A stretch of 52,002 bases of DNA from Bacillota bacterium (GCA_009784665.1 WRBH01000001.1:71267-123268); one strand, 5' to 3'. Shown: positions 28,570 through 38,029, numbered from the stretch's first letter. The notes: generated by a model from the sequence alone, not told the origin. Made by a program: numbers and translations.

Positions 28570-28643
28570 GGCAATATTCTCCTCTTAAGCGGTTCAAACG
28601 GAACGGCGTTCCTCCCGCGAGTTATGGGTAGTATAGCACAAAC

Positions 28644-28671
28644 AAAAAGGACTTGTCTAGTCCCTTTTTTC
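28644..28671 (-). terminator. rho-independent terminator after 28657-29202 gene
   Basis: Minus strand AAAAAGGGACT-agaca-AGTCCTTTTT. Confidence 0.65.
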
Positions 28672-29202
28672 TTTACCTTTGAATATTGTTGAAAGAATGC
28701 TTTTCTTTTTAGGTGGTTGCTTTTTCCGCGCCCTCATCTTTTCCATATATTCTTTCTTTAGGTGATCTTTGGCTTCTTGAAAGGCGTGTTGTCTCACTTC
28801 GTCCATGTCAAGTTCAACTATTTCTTCGTCTTCCAGTCCTAGATCTTCTAGACCAAGTTCATCTAGAATTCGGGTTGGCAGCTTCACCGTGTCGCTGATA
28901 TTGAAAGAACCCTCGACTTGTGTAAAGTTGTAATCGACTACACGGTCGACGCCCAGCTGCTCGGCAGTTAAATATTCTAGATCATGGTCGATGTCGCTGA
29001 CCTCTCGGCAGAAAAATTCGAGATTGTACACGCGCTCGTGTCCAAGTACATTATTTATCTTGTCTAGCCTGACTTTTTGCCTATCCACCTCTAGCTCGGT
29101 AACAGGCCGGGAGATATACCTACTGGTTTCATTCAATGGGCAGTGCACCTCGTAGTTTACATATGCGTAAGTTGTTTGTTCGATTCCTTCAAAGTAGCTC
29201 AT
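28657..29202 (-). CDS. hypothetical protein
   Basis: Open frame with consensus-like promoter. Confidence 0.6.
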   Translation of the reverse strand: MSYFEGIEQTTYAYVNYEVHCPLNETSRYISRPVTELEVDRQKVRLDKINNVLGHERVYNLEFFCREVSDIDHDLEYLTAEQLGVDRVVDYNFTQVEGSFNISDTVKLPTRILDELGLEDLGLEDEEIVELDMDEVRQHAFQEAKDHLKKEYMEKMRARKKQPPKKKSILSTIFKGKEKRD

Positions 29203-29207
29203 GGTAA

Positions 29208-29236
29208 ATCATACCACGAAGCAGCCACTTTGTCAA
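29208..29236 (-). promoter_or_regulatory. promoter TTGACA-17-TATGAT, 5 nt from ATG 29202
   Basis: Direct reading. Confidence 0.8.
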
Positions 29237-29248
29237 TACAGCATAGAC

Positions 29249-29707
29249 TTATCTTGAGAGCAATCGCTCACGCTTCTTTTTTCGCTCTTGGTATTCTGCT
29301 TCCAGCTTTGCAAGTTGTAATTCGTTAAGTGTCGAGGACTTAACATACTTTTTCATGTCCATCATATCTTGCAGGGTTATTTTGTCTTTTTGTAGCTTTT
29401 CGCGAATAGCTTCGTAGCTGTGCATATATTCCTCGATTATTTCGTGGAATGAGAGGCCTGTTGTGGTTGCCAGAACATGCCAATAAAATAACATCTCGCC
29501 CAGAATTTCACTCATACGGACTTGTCGCTCGGGACTATATTGTTGCTCGCCAAAGCCAACACCTGCGATTATCTCATTAGCATGACCTGTGGTTTTACTT
29601 AGCCCTAGTCCTCCGTAGTTAAGTGCGTTCTGCAGGGTAAAATCCGTTTCTTTCAAGAATCGTCCAACTAAATCTTCCAAAGACTCCATGGTGTTCATTG
29701 ATGCCAT
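29249..29707 (-). CDS. MazG/NTP-PPase-like protein (tentative)
   Basis: Helical pattern with SEILGEMLFYWHVLATTTGLSFHEII. Confidence 0.45.
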   Translation of the reverse strand: MASMNTMESLEDLVGRFLKETDFTLQNALNYGGLGLSKTTGHANEIIAGVGFGEQQYSPERQVRMSEILGEMLFYWHVLATTTGLSFHEIIEEYMHSYEAIREKLQKDKITLQDMMDMKKYVKSSTLNELQLAKLEAEYQERKKKRERLLSR

Positions 29708-29712
29708 GCTTC

Positions 29713-29742
29713 ACTATACTACGAACAGTGCAATTATGGCAA
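29713..29742 (-). promoter_or_regulatory. promoter TTGCCA-18-TATAGT, 5 nt from ATG 29707
   Basis: Direct reading; lies in the 3' end of uppP. Confidence 0.6.
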
Positions 29743-30469
29743 TCACTATTAGGTAGAGGCTGAACCAATATAGTTTTATCCTTTTTATTATATCCATCAT
29801 GAATTTAATCGCGAAGATTCCTGATACAAGGGCGGTAATGAATGCGATGGACAGAGGAAGCCATCCAATTGAATTAATTGATATGGGATGACGGATTAAC
29901 TCCCATACTAATGCGGCAACGATGATGGGAATAGACATCAGGAACGCGAACTCGGCGGCCTTTTCCTTTTGTACTCCACTGGCCATTGCTGCACTGATGG
30001 TAAAGCCACTTCGTGAAAACCCGGGAATAACCGCCAAGCCTTGTGCCAGGCCTGTGGCTGCCGCCGATTGGTAATTAATTTCTCCTCCTTGTTTTTTTAT
30101 AAACGAGATACTAAACAAAACTATTGCTGTTATTATGAATGTTATGGGCAGAACACGCGCCGCAAATGTGGATTCTATCCAGTCATTGAATATTAATACA
30201 AATCCAACCGTAATAGCGGTGGCAATGATAAGGGATACATTTGTTTTGAAGTTCTCAATCGGGTGGCGGACAAGTTGAAATATTTTCTTGTGAAAAACAA
30301 ATAAAACTGCAATAAGGGTAGCAACATGCAGCATTATGTTGAAGAACATCATGTCGTCGGGCATGTTAAAAACATGTTGGACAAGGATAAGGTGACCGCT
30401 GCTGGACACTGGCAGAAATTCGGCCAGACCCTGGACAAGGCCAAGGAAAATCGCAAGTATGATTGGCAT
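29714..30469 (-). CDS. uppP: undecaprenyl-diphosphatase
   Basis: GLVQGLAEFLPVSSSGHLIL; GLAQGLAVIPGFSRSGFTI. Confidence 0.95.
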   Translation of the reverse strand: MPIILAIFLGLVQGLAEFLPVSSSGHLILVQHVFNMPDDMMFFNIMLHVATLIAVLFVFHKKIFQLVRHPIENFKTNVSLIIATAITVGFVLIFNDWIESTFAARVLPITFIITAIVLFSISFIKKQGGEINYQSAAATGLAQGLAVIPGFSRSGFTISAAMASGVQKEKAAEFAFLMSIPIIVAALVWELIRHPISINSIGWLPLSIAFITALVSGIFAIKFMMDIIKRIKLYWFSLYLIVIAIIALFVV

Positions 30470-30524
30470 GTTATATCATATGTAAAAAGATTTGTGTTTA
30501 TGGATTTTTGGGCTACAATAGATC

Positions 30525-32189
30525 ATGGCATCTGCAAGACGCGTTATTAACATATTCGCCTTGACCTTAATTGGATTGGTCGTTGCCATTGCAGGTGTTG
30601 TTGCTGTGATTATATTTTGGCCGTCCGATTGGACATTCCTAGGTATTGGCGGTGTAAATGAACGAGGTGTTTGGACACGGTTTGATTCTGACGAAGTTGC
30701 GGATGCTCTGGCACATAGAAACCTTATAATCCACAGCCGTCATACCCCTGTCGAGGTTCGTGTGCGAAAATTTGAACAGCTGGATGTCCAGGATAATCGT
30801 GGCACAATCTTGGCCTTTGAGAATGCAAGAGGGTTAACTTTTAACCAAATCCATCGAACACACATCTATCTGACTGAAACATTGGTGGATGGGGAGCTAT
30901 TCTTTAAAATTTATATCACTGCTCCAACTGGCATTGTTACACGAGATTCTCGTGTTGTCATTAATCTTGTTTCTGATGAGGACGAGTTCACGGGGCAACC
31001 ATATAATTTTATTCTGGATACTGGCATTCATCCTGTATCGTTCCGTGCCGATCAAGAAGTTGAACATATTGCAATTGACGAGTTAACACTTTTAAGTGGC
31101 ACTATAGGGCATGTCAGCTTTCCTACCCCGCCTACGCAAGCTTTTCCATTCCACATCAGTCTTAATCGATTACTTGTTCATTCGACTCGTGCCAGTGTTA
31201 ATATTCCAACAAATGTCCGTGAAGAGGTCTTGATTACCAGTCCTATTGGTCATGTAACTATTGGCTCGGTAGGGATTGACGGAGGGGCACAAGGTGTTGT
31301 GAATGTTCCTGGATCGAGGGAAATGAACTTATCTCTCGGAACAGTTTTTGGCGATATTAATTTTGATGCTGCTACTGGTTCACTTCGGGTTACGGGTCAA
31401 AGTTACGGTGTGACAGGCAATGTAGATATGAGGACAAATCTAGCTAGTCTTAACGCCACCCGAATCCAAGAGCGTCTTGATTTTTTCAGTAACACAGCAT
31501 CCGGTGTTACTATTGGCAGAACTGATGGCGAGGTGAATGCCGAGTTTGCGTCTGCGGGCTCGATGGTAATTACAAACAGCTATAACAATGTGACGGTTCT
31601 GTCACGCTCGGCGAATTTAACGATTGGTGGAACGGGGGCTCAACAAGGTGCCAGAGGTCCTGTTGACATTAACAACCGATATGGTTGGACAGCGGTTAAC
31701 TTTGCAAGAGATGTTCTGAATTATGGCGAGCCGACGCTGGATTTCGCAGGGTTTGATGGAAATATCACTGCAACGCGGATTGTTGGCGTGACGACTGTGA
31801 CCGTTGGCGAATTACAGCGAAATGGTCGTGCGGTGATTAATTTATCATTTATCCAAGTTAGGGGTGTTAATAATGTGATTTTTCATGGTTCAACTCCACC
31901 AGGGTCAGAATTTGGTAGGGTCACCGTAACCTTGCTCACCCGTTTAGCAAATGATCCAGCGGGCCCATTTGATGCATTTGACTTTCATGCAATTCACACC
32001 GCAGGAGCAAGGGACTTTACGGGGTGGCCTGTTCTTGGCAATACTGGCAACACAACAATCGGAGTCGAAATCCCGAACTGGAATGCTCAGCCAGGAGGTA
32101 TGGCGTGGCCAGTTCGTGAAGGAAACTCTACTCGGGTTCTGCGTATCGAGACATCAAACACTGTTGTTCTCCGTGCCGCGAGATTGTAG
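30525..32189 (+). CDS. large membrane-anchored surface protein, beta-rich
   Basis: N-terminal TM then repetitive Thr/Asn/Val-rich sequence (DUF4097-like style). Confidence 0.55.
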   Translation: MASARRVINIFALTLIGLVVAIAGVVAVIIFWPSDWTFLGIGGVNERGVWTRFDSDEVADALAHRNLIIHSRHTPVEVRVRKFEQLDVQDNRGTILAFENARGLTFNQIHRTHIYLTETLVDGELFFKIYITAPTGIVTRDSRVVINLVSDEDEFTGQPYNFILDTGIHPVSFRADQEVEHIAIDELTLLSGTIGHVSFPTPPTQAFPFHISLNRLLVHSTRASVNIPTNVREEVLITSPIGHVTIGSVGIDGGAQGVVNVPGSREMNLSLGTVFGDINFDAATGSLRVTGQSYGVTGNVDMRTNLASLNATRIQERLDFFSNTASGVTIGRTDGEVNAEFASAGSMVITNSYNNVTVLSRSANLTIGGTGAQQGARGPVDINNRYGWTAVNFARDVLNYGEPTLDFAGFDGNITATRIVGVTTVTVGELQRNGRAVINLSFIQVRGVNNVIFHGSTPPGSEFGRVTVTLLTRLANDPAGPFDAFDFHAIHTAGARDFTGWPVLGNTGNTTIGVEIPNWNAQPGGMAWPVREGNSTRVLRIETSNTVVLRAARL

Positions 32190-32196
32190 AGCAGGC

Positions 32197-32997
32197 TTAA
32201 ATACTTACGAAAATCCCTAGGAAGACACCGCCAATAGCGATGGCGATGGAGCTCATGTAGACGACCATGAATAAACGCTCCTTGTCGGAAACATCTGTCC
32301 GATTACCGAAGATTCGGTTATGGAGGAAGAATATGAACAGCTGAATCGCCATGATTCCCATTCCAATTAATATAAAGGCGACGAACCATAATGATAAAAA
32401 TAAAAATGAAATCATCATCCCGATATTAACAGCAGAAAAGATACTATAAAACCCGTATAGTGTGATTATGGCTGGCGAACCTGTTGCTGTTTTAGTGTAC
32501 GAAGCTTTCATGTGTCGTAGCATTTCTATGTATCTATCCTTCCTTTTACTGAGGACTTTGTTAGTGATATACTCCTCGAACAGTGCAGAGTGCTCCATAT
32601 TACGAACGGTTAGAGTATTGCTTAAAAATTCCTCGGCCCACGGTAAATATTTTTTTGTCTTGATTTTTGCGAAACGGTTAAGGTGGTTTCTAACATGCGT
32701 TGGTGTGAAATCTTGGTACTTCAGGTTTAGATATGCAATTTGTTCGTTTAGGGGGAATGCCGCTTCGGCGATGACCAATATCGCGGTCGACACAGACGGT
32801 CCAAACTTGTCCTCTAAATCAATGCACATCGCAATGACCTCTGTTACATTTTTTGGATCACCTACCCAATCTTTAAGCTTCGTCTTGCCTTCCTCGCCAC
32901 TGATATTCTCCTCGCATTTCGGACAGACCACAAAAATATCTCGTTGCGATACCAGAATCAACTCTTCGCATTTTGGGCATAGGGCTGGATTGAACAT
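32197..32997 (-). CDS. zinc-ribbon membrane protein, hypothetical
   Basis: CPKCEELILVSQRDIFVVCPKCEE; C-terminal TM segments; SD AAGGAG. Confidence 0.6.
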   Translation of the reverse strand: MFNPALCPKCEELILVSQRDIFVVCPKCEENISGEEGKTKLKDWVGDPKNVTEVIAMCIDLEDKFGPSVSTAILVIAEAAFPLNEQIAYLNLKYQDFTPTHVRNHLNRFAKIKTKKYLPWAEEFLSNTLTVRNMEHSALFEEYITNKVLSKRKDRYIEMLRHMKASYTKTATGSPAIITLYGFYSIFSAVNIGMMISFLFLSLWFVAFILIGMGIMAIQLFIFFLHNRIFGNRTDVSDKERLFMVVYMSSIAIAIGGVFLGIFVSI

Positions 32998-34263
32998 CTA
33001 CTTCTCCTTCTTCTTCGCTCGGCTCTTGAAATATTTAGAGTGGGGATTGATAGTTATTACATCTCCGTCAACGGTTACAGATTCTTTTTCTTTTTTTCGT
33101 TTATCTTGCCACTTGATTAATTTTTCTACAAGAAAGTTCATCGCAAATGATATCCCCGTCATAAACAATGCCCCCGCACTGATGTAAATCGCAAGTGCGG
33201 CGGTGGTGGTCATAGTGAAAACAACCATGATGACAGGCAAGATAAACTTCATCATTTTTGTCGCAGATGCGGGGTCGATAGAAGGTAGTTTCTCCGCCTC
33301 TCCACTCGACGAGGTATTTTTAACTTTCCGGATTGAATATCCAACCTCGGCTTCCTTTTTCGCAGGTTGGTTAACCTTGGTGGATTGCATGACCTTGGCA
33401 TTTATCAACATGCTTAGGTATGTTGCCCCTGCTGCGAATAGGATTAGGAATAACATACCGTTCCATCCTCTACCTGTTTGGTCGATTCCATTTTCTCGGT
33501 TGAATATATCGTTATAGATTCCCTCCATCCGCTCTAGTTGTGGTTGGTTTTGGCTTCCCCATCCATCAATACTGTTTGTTGCACTTCTGAATTGGCTCCA
33601 CGAAAGAGTTCGGTTAGCCCATGTATCAGGTCTCCACATGCTGTGAACCCACAGAAACCCTGTGCGAGTAGCGTTATACTCGGCATTAATTGCCTCTTGG
33701 AAAGTAATTGAAACGGGATTTCCATTTTCATCAAGCCATTGATTTCCGTGAACATCTACCATCATATCGCCTAAAACATACTCGCCATTAACTAGGGTAC
33801 GATGGTGTTCATGAACAGCATATAGTCTGTGGAACTGATAGCTGACATTATGATTCGATATTCCGTTCAGCGCTTGGAAAACCGAAAAGAAAATAATCAT
33901 CATTATGGCCATATTCAGAATCTGGAATAAACAAAATCCAGCCATTCCACCACCATGTTTTTTAAAGAGTGCTTGTTGAGCTCGCTGCTTTCCCAGGGGG
34001 TCACCTGCATAGGCTTCGGCAATTGCGTCTTGTTCAGGTTTCATTGCTGCCATTCGGATAGAGTTCTTTTTTGTAAAATACTTGACCCCAAAATCAAGCG
34101 GGATCATCACCAGTCGCAGTAACAATGTGAAGATAATAATTGCAACGGCATAGCTGCCTATTCCGTTGTACAGCCATTCGACGACACTAAAGACCGCTCC
34201 TCGGATTCCAAGGAACCCACTTGGTCCATCTGGGAATTGCACAGTGCTAAGCAAATCGAACAT
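32998..34263 (-). CDS. yidC: membrane protein insertase YidC
   Basis: AIIIFTLLLRLVMIPLDFGVKYFTKKNSIRMAAMKPEQDAI; SD AAAAGGAG. Confidence 0.93.
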   Translation of the reverse strand: MFDLLSTVQFPDGPSGFLGIRGAVFSVVEWLYNGIGSYAVAIIIFTLLLRLVMIPLDFGVKYFTKKNSIRMAAMKPEQDAIAEAYAGDPLGKQRAQQALFKKHGGGMAGFCLFQILNMAIMMIIFFSVFQALNGISNHNVSYQFHRLYAVHEHHRTLVNGEYVLGDMMVDVHGNQWLDENGNPVSITFQEAINAEYNATRTGFLWVHSMWRPDTWANRTLSWSQFRSATNSIDGWGSQNQPQLERMEGIYNDIFNRENGIDQTGRGWNGMLFLILFAAGATYLSMLINAKVMQSTKVNQPAKKEAEVGYSIRKVKNTSSSGEAEKLPSIDPASATKMMKFILPVIMVVFTMTTTAALAIYISAGALFMTGISFAMNFLVEKLIKWQDKRKKEKESVTVDGDVITINPHSKYFKSRAKKKEK

Positions 34264-34538
34264 TTACACTCCTTTTTATGTGGAACGGGATCGACCCCGT
34301 AAGCATTTTTGTTGAATGGGTTGCAACGGAGAATTCTCCTTGTCGCCAGCCACCATCCGACGAATACTCCTCTTTCGCGAATCGCTATTAATGCATATTC
34401 TGAACAGGTTGGTACAAACGCACAGGATTTTGGTAACCAGGGCTTTATTAAAAACCGATACAAGTATACAGGAATACTCGCTAAAAATCTAGCGATAATT
34501 TTAAAGGGATTTTTTGAGATTCCGTTATTTTTTTCTAT
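34158..34538 (-). CDS. yidD: membrane protein insertion efficiency factor YidD; candidate ATA start
   Basis: KIIARFLASIPVYLYRFLIKPWLPKSCAFVPTCSEYALIAI; overlaps yidC; frame open up to ATA 34538 preceded by GGGGAGGG. Confidence 0.85.
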   Translation of the reverse strand: MEKNNGISKNPFKIIARFLASIPVYLYRFLIKPWLPKSCAFVPTCSEYALIAIRERGVFVGWWLATRRILRCNPFNKNAYGVDPVPHKKECKCSICLALCNSQMDQVGSLESEERSLVSSNGCTTE

Positions 34539-34879
34539 AGCAACAACCCTCCCCTCTGCAAAACATTTTCCATGGCCTTAATAATTTCTGTGAGGCGCTT
34601 CTTGTCGATTCCTTCTTTTGCGACGAAGATAATCGAGTGGTCAGGCTTGACTCGAGTGGTCAGGTTCTTTGCTGCGTGTCGCATTTTTCTTATCGCCCTA
34701 TTTCGGATGACACTATTGCCGACCTTTTTACTTACGGAGAATCCAATTTTCAGGGGACTGTCTTTCATGCGTGCATATACAAAAGACATCGACAGGGTGT
34801 CGTTGCCAATGTGTTTTCCCCGCCGATGAATATAGTTAAACGATTTACGCTTTTTAAGTCGATATTGCTTTTTCAGCAT
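34535..34879 (-). CDS. rnpA: ribonuclease P protein component
   Basis: LKKRKSFNYIHRRGKHIGND; KIGFSVSKKVGNSVIRNRAIRKMR. Confidence 0.95.
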   Translation of the reverse strand: MLKKQYRLKKRKSFNYIHRRGKHIGNDTLSMSFVYARMKDSPLKIGFSVSKKVGNSVIRNRAIRKMRHAAKNLTTRVKPDHSIIFVAKEGIDKKRLTEIIKAMENVLQRGGLLL

Positions 34880-35027
34880 TAATCTTTCTCCGCCTCTCTT
34901 TTTTCTCTAGCCGGCCTAATAGGTTTTAAAATTCTGTCCCACCACTTAATTTTGGGGACATTTCAACAAAGGCAGTTCCTTTGAAATGCCTTCTAAGATT
35001 CGCGTTGATTTTATCAAGTGCCACCAT
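34879..35027 (-). CDS. small protein with putative -1 frameshift: frame 0 34926-35027 (33 aa), shifted product about 49 aa ending 34879
   Basis: SD GGGAGG then ATG; MVALDKINANLRRHFKGTAFVEMSPK / IKWWDRILKPIRPAREKREAEKD*; heptamer C CCA AAA at 34956-34950 (minus strand). Confidence 0.5.
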
Positions 35028-35045
35028 ACGCACCTCCCTCTAGGA

Positions 35046-35180
35046 TCACGCTGCTAAAACTTTACGCCCCTTTGCACGGCGACGCTTTAGGACATTGCGT
35101 CCGCCTTGGGTACGCATTCTTTGACGAAAGCCGTGGACTTTTTGCCGCTGGCGCTTTTTCGGTTGATATGTTCTTTTCAT
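35046..35180 (-). CDS. rpmH: 50S ribosomal protein L34 (44 aa, missed by ORF track)
   Basis: [44 protein letters not shown]. Confidence 0.98.
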   Translation of the reverse strand: MKRTYQPKKRQRQKVHGFRQRMRTQGGRNVLKRRRAKGRKVLAA

Positions 35181-35221
35181 TCTGAACTCCCTTTAATTAA
35201 CCAAATATTATATAGTAGGCA

Positions 35222-35482
35222 TTAATCTGTGTCAAGGGTTTGTTGACTGTCGATATTTTCGATTGGGTTGCAATATGGCTCTAACTTGTGCCTCATAGCA
35301 ATATGGCTTAACCCCATGCCAGCAGCACTGGCAACCATACCCAGCATCCCCCAACTGCCGACGGCGGCTGCACCTTCGACTCCCTCTAAGGCAAGGGCTC
35401 CACCGAATCCAAAAGCAAGCGTGCTAGGAATGGTGAGCAGTGCACTTCCAGCGAATATTCTATTCAAGCTTCTATATTTCAT
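35222..35482 (-). CDS. small membrane protein, Gly/Ala-rich
   Basis: SD AGGAGG upstream; two hydrophobic segments. Confidence 0.55.
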   Translation of the reverse strand: MKYRSLNRIFAGSALLTIPSTLAFGFGGALALEGVEGAAAVGSWGMLGMVASAAGMGLSHIAMRHKLEPYCNPIENIDSQQTLDTD

Positions 35483-35491
35483 GTAATCCTC

Positions 35492-36592
35492 CTAGCTCAT
35501 ACGAACGGGCAGGATAAGGAACAGGTAATCCCCATCTTTTGACGCTGTGATGGTTGCTGGTGAATGTTCGCCAGTGAGAGATAATTTAATGAAAGAATCG
35601 TCAATGTTCCGAAGGGCGTCGAACAGATATTTTGCGTTAAAGCTAATGGTCAGGTCCTTGCCAGTCAAGGACGCGGCAACAAGTTCGTTAATTTTACCGA
35701 TTTCGTTGGTGGAGTTAATTTGAATTTTTTTGTCCACAATTTTCAGGGTGATTAGGTTGATTCGGTCGGAACGGACCAACAGGCCTGCCCTCTCGACCGC
35801 GTGGGCAAACGCAGAGGTTTCAACAACAATATCACTGCTGAACGATTTTGGTATAATTTGGCCATAGTTTATAAACTCGCCTTCAATTAGGCGGCTTGCG
35901 AAGACTGTGTTACCGATGCTGACCTGTAAGAACTTGTTTTCAACAACGAGGTTGACTTCACCGTTCTCGTCCGCCAATAATTTGCTGATTTCAACCAGGG
36001 ATTTGGCGGGGACGATGATAGAAGTTTTATCCTTGTGGTTACTGATTACTTTTGTAACTCTGGCCAGCCTGAAGCCATCCAGGGCAACCGCGGTTAACTC
36101 TGCTCCGTCGATCTCGAACAGGATGCCACGCAATACAGGGCGGGAATCATCTGTGGATGCACAGATAGTTGTTTTCGATATAATATCTTTTAACGCGTCT
36201 GCTTTAATCGAAAAGTGTGGGTCTGCCTTTAAGCTGACGATGTCTGGGTATTCTTCCTTTGCAAATCCTTGAAAGTTGAATACATTGTCGCCATGTTTAA
36301 CAACGATAGTGTCGCCTTCGGCGGTGATACTGACTTGGGACTTTTCCAACTTTCTAACATAATCCACGAATACTCTTGGGACGATAACCTCTCCGGATTG
36401 TTTGATATCTGCTTTCACTGTCTTTTTCAGATAGATATCCAGGTCGGTTGCCGATGCCACAACTTTGCCTTCTTTGGCTGTCAGCTTTATCCCCTCAAGA
36501 ACGGGGTTAATTTGCTTTGCTCCGCTGGCACGAGATACAACACCAACTGCTTCTGCTAAATCCGACCCGTCGATTACGATTTTCATACGCAC
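35492..36592 (-). CDS. dnaN: DNA polymerase III beta subunit (sliding clamp)
   Basis: MKIVIDGSDLAEAVGVVSRASGAKQINPVLEGIKLTA...LFLILPVRMS; SD AAGGAG. Confidence 0.96.
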   Translation of the reverse strand: MRMKIVIDGSDLAEAVGVVSRASGAKQINPVLEGIKLTAKEGKVVASATDLDIYLKKTVKADIKQSGEVIVPRVFVDYVRKLEKSQVSITAEGDTIVVKHGDNVFNFQGFAKEEYPDIVSLKADPHFSIKADALKDIISKTTICASTDDSRPVLRGILFEIDGAELTAVALDGFRLARVTKVISNHKDKTSIIVPAKSLVEISKLLADENGEVNLVVENKFLQVSIGNTVFASRLIEGEFINYGQIIPKSFSSDIVVETSAFAHAVERAGLLVRSDRINLITLKIVDKKIQINSTNEIGKINELVAASLTGKDLTISFNAKYLFDALRNIDDSFIKLSLTGEHSPATITASKDGDYLFLILPVRMS

Positions 36593-36647
36593 ACTCCTTA
36601 TATCTCTAGTCTAACAAAATTACTGGGGATTGACAAGGAAAAAAAAA

Positions 36648-36656
36648 TGTGGATAA
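36648..36656 (-). promoter_or_regulatory. DnaA box TTATCCACA between dnaN and dnaA
   Basis: TGTGGATAA on plus strand; exact consensus. Confidence 0.75.
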
Positions 36657-36664
36657 CTATTGGT

Positions 36665-38029
36665 ATGGATATTAACGAGGTCTGGAAAAACGCCCAAAGA
36701 AAGATAGCGGACAAGGTTAGTTCGATTTCTTTTGATTTATGGATTAAAACCCTTGAGGTAGACAGCTTTGCAGACGGAGAGTTTATTCTGGTTGCACACA
36801 GCAGTGCCGCAAAACAAATGGCGTTGAATGACAGGCATTATCCACATATAGATTTGCAACTGAGAGAATTTGCACCAATTATTGAAAAAGTTACAATAAT
36901 TGATGCACTAGAGCGGGAGCAAAAACAAGCCGAGGCAATAAGAGAGGCCAGCGGGTTCAAGCAAGAGGTTGAAATTCCAAAGAAAAACGCTCCCCTGTCG
37001 TTTACAACCGTAAATCCTACAAAAACATTTAAGAGTTTCGTTGTAGGAAAGTCGAACGAGTTCGTCGCCGCTGCGGCCGAGGCAGTTGCAAAGAACCCAG
37101 GTAAAAAAATTAATCCTTTGTTCATATATGGTGGCAGCGGGCTTGGGAAAACGCATCTACTTAACGCTATCGCAAACGAAATCCAATGGGGGCATCCACA
37201 ACTAAGGGTTGCACTTGCAACATGTGAAAAGTTCACAAACGATTATGTAGAGGCCTTGCGTAATAAAACAGTCAGTTCCTTCAGAGCGGCGTACAGAGAT
37301 ATCGATGTCCTGCTGATCGATGACATCCAATTTATCGAAAACAAAGTCAGCACTCAAGAAGAATTCTTCCATACATTTAACGATTTGACACAAAACGGTC
37401 GACAAGTTGTTTTGGCATCCGACAGGCATGCAGATAAATTGACAACTCTGGAAGGTCGGATGCGAAGTAGGTTCAAGTCAGGGTTAATACAAGATATTAC
37501 CAGTCCCGATGTAGAAATGCGAATTGCAATCCTAGAGAAAAAGGCCCAAGAGGAAAACAATAAGCTGCCCAGTGATGTTGTTGGGTATCTTGCCCAAAAG
37601 GCGTGTGATGCCGACATGAATGTGCGGGAAATGGAAGCGATATTGTTGAAAGTTCTTTTCTTTGCGGAATTGAAGCGCCGAGATATTCCAACCCTCGATG
37701 ATTGTGTAGAGGCGTTAAAAGACATGCAAGAAGATATCGAGAGTCAAACAACTGCCGCCACAATACTAGATAAAGTTTGCAGATACTTTAATATTGATTT
37801 GGAAGAGATAATGGGCAAGCGGCGAAATCGCGAGTTCGTAGAACCTCGCATGGTCGCCATTTATCTCATTTGCGAGGTTTTAAACATTCCTCTTGTTAAT
37901 ATCGGACAATTATTAGGGGGTCGTGATCATACCACAATCATGCACAGCCGTAATAAAATTGCGTCTCAACTGAAAACCGACGCTCGTATGAAGAGAATTA
38001 TCGAAGACTTAACTAAAATGATCAGTTAA
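36665..38029 (+). CDS. dnaA: chromosomal replication initiator DnaA
   Basis: PLFIYGGSGLGKTHLLNAIANE; LLIDDIQFIENK; LLGGRDHTTIMHSRNKI; start chosen at MDINEVWK. Confidence 0.97.
   Translation: MDINEVWKNAQRKIADKVSSISFDLWIKTLEVDSFADGEFILVAHSSAAKQMALNDRHYPHIDLQLREFAPIIEKVTIIDALEREQKQAEAIREASGFKQEVEIPKKNAPLSFTTVNPTKTFKSFVVGKSNEFVAAAAEAVAKNPGKKINPLFIYGGSGLGKTHLLNAIANEIQWGHPQLRVALATCEKFTNDYVEALRNKTVSSFRAAYRDIDVLLIDDIQFIENKVSTQEEFFHTFNDLTQNGRQVVLASDRHADKLTTLEGRMRSRFKSGLIQDITSPDVEMRIAILEKKAQEENNKLPSDVVGYLAQKACDADMNVREMEAILLKVLFFAELKRRDIPTLDDCVEALKDMQEDIESQTTAATILDKVCRYFNIDLEEIMGKRRNREFVEPRMVAIYLICEVLNIPLVNIGQLLGGRDHTTIMHSRNKIASQLKTDARMKRIIEDLTKMIS
36838..36846 (+). promoter_or_regulatory. DnaA box TTATCCACA inside dnaA
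   Basis: Exact consensus. Confidence 0.5.

Noticed and set aside
32462-33187. 241 aa plus-strand ORF antisense to the yidC region
   Set aside because: Antisense shadow; both underlying minus-strand genes have SD sequences and coherent products
36647-36667. dnaA starting at ATG 36647 (MWITIG…)
   Set aside because: That ATG lies only about 12 nt after the TTGACA -35 and within the DnaA box/-10 region; MDINEVWK at 36665 fits typical DnaA N-termini
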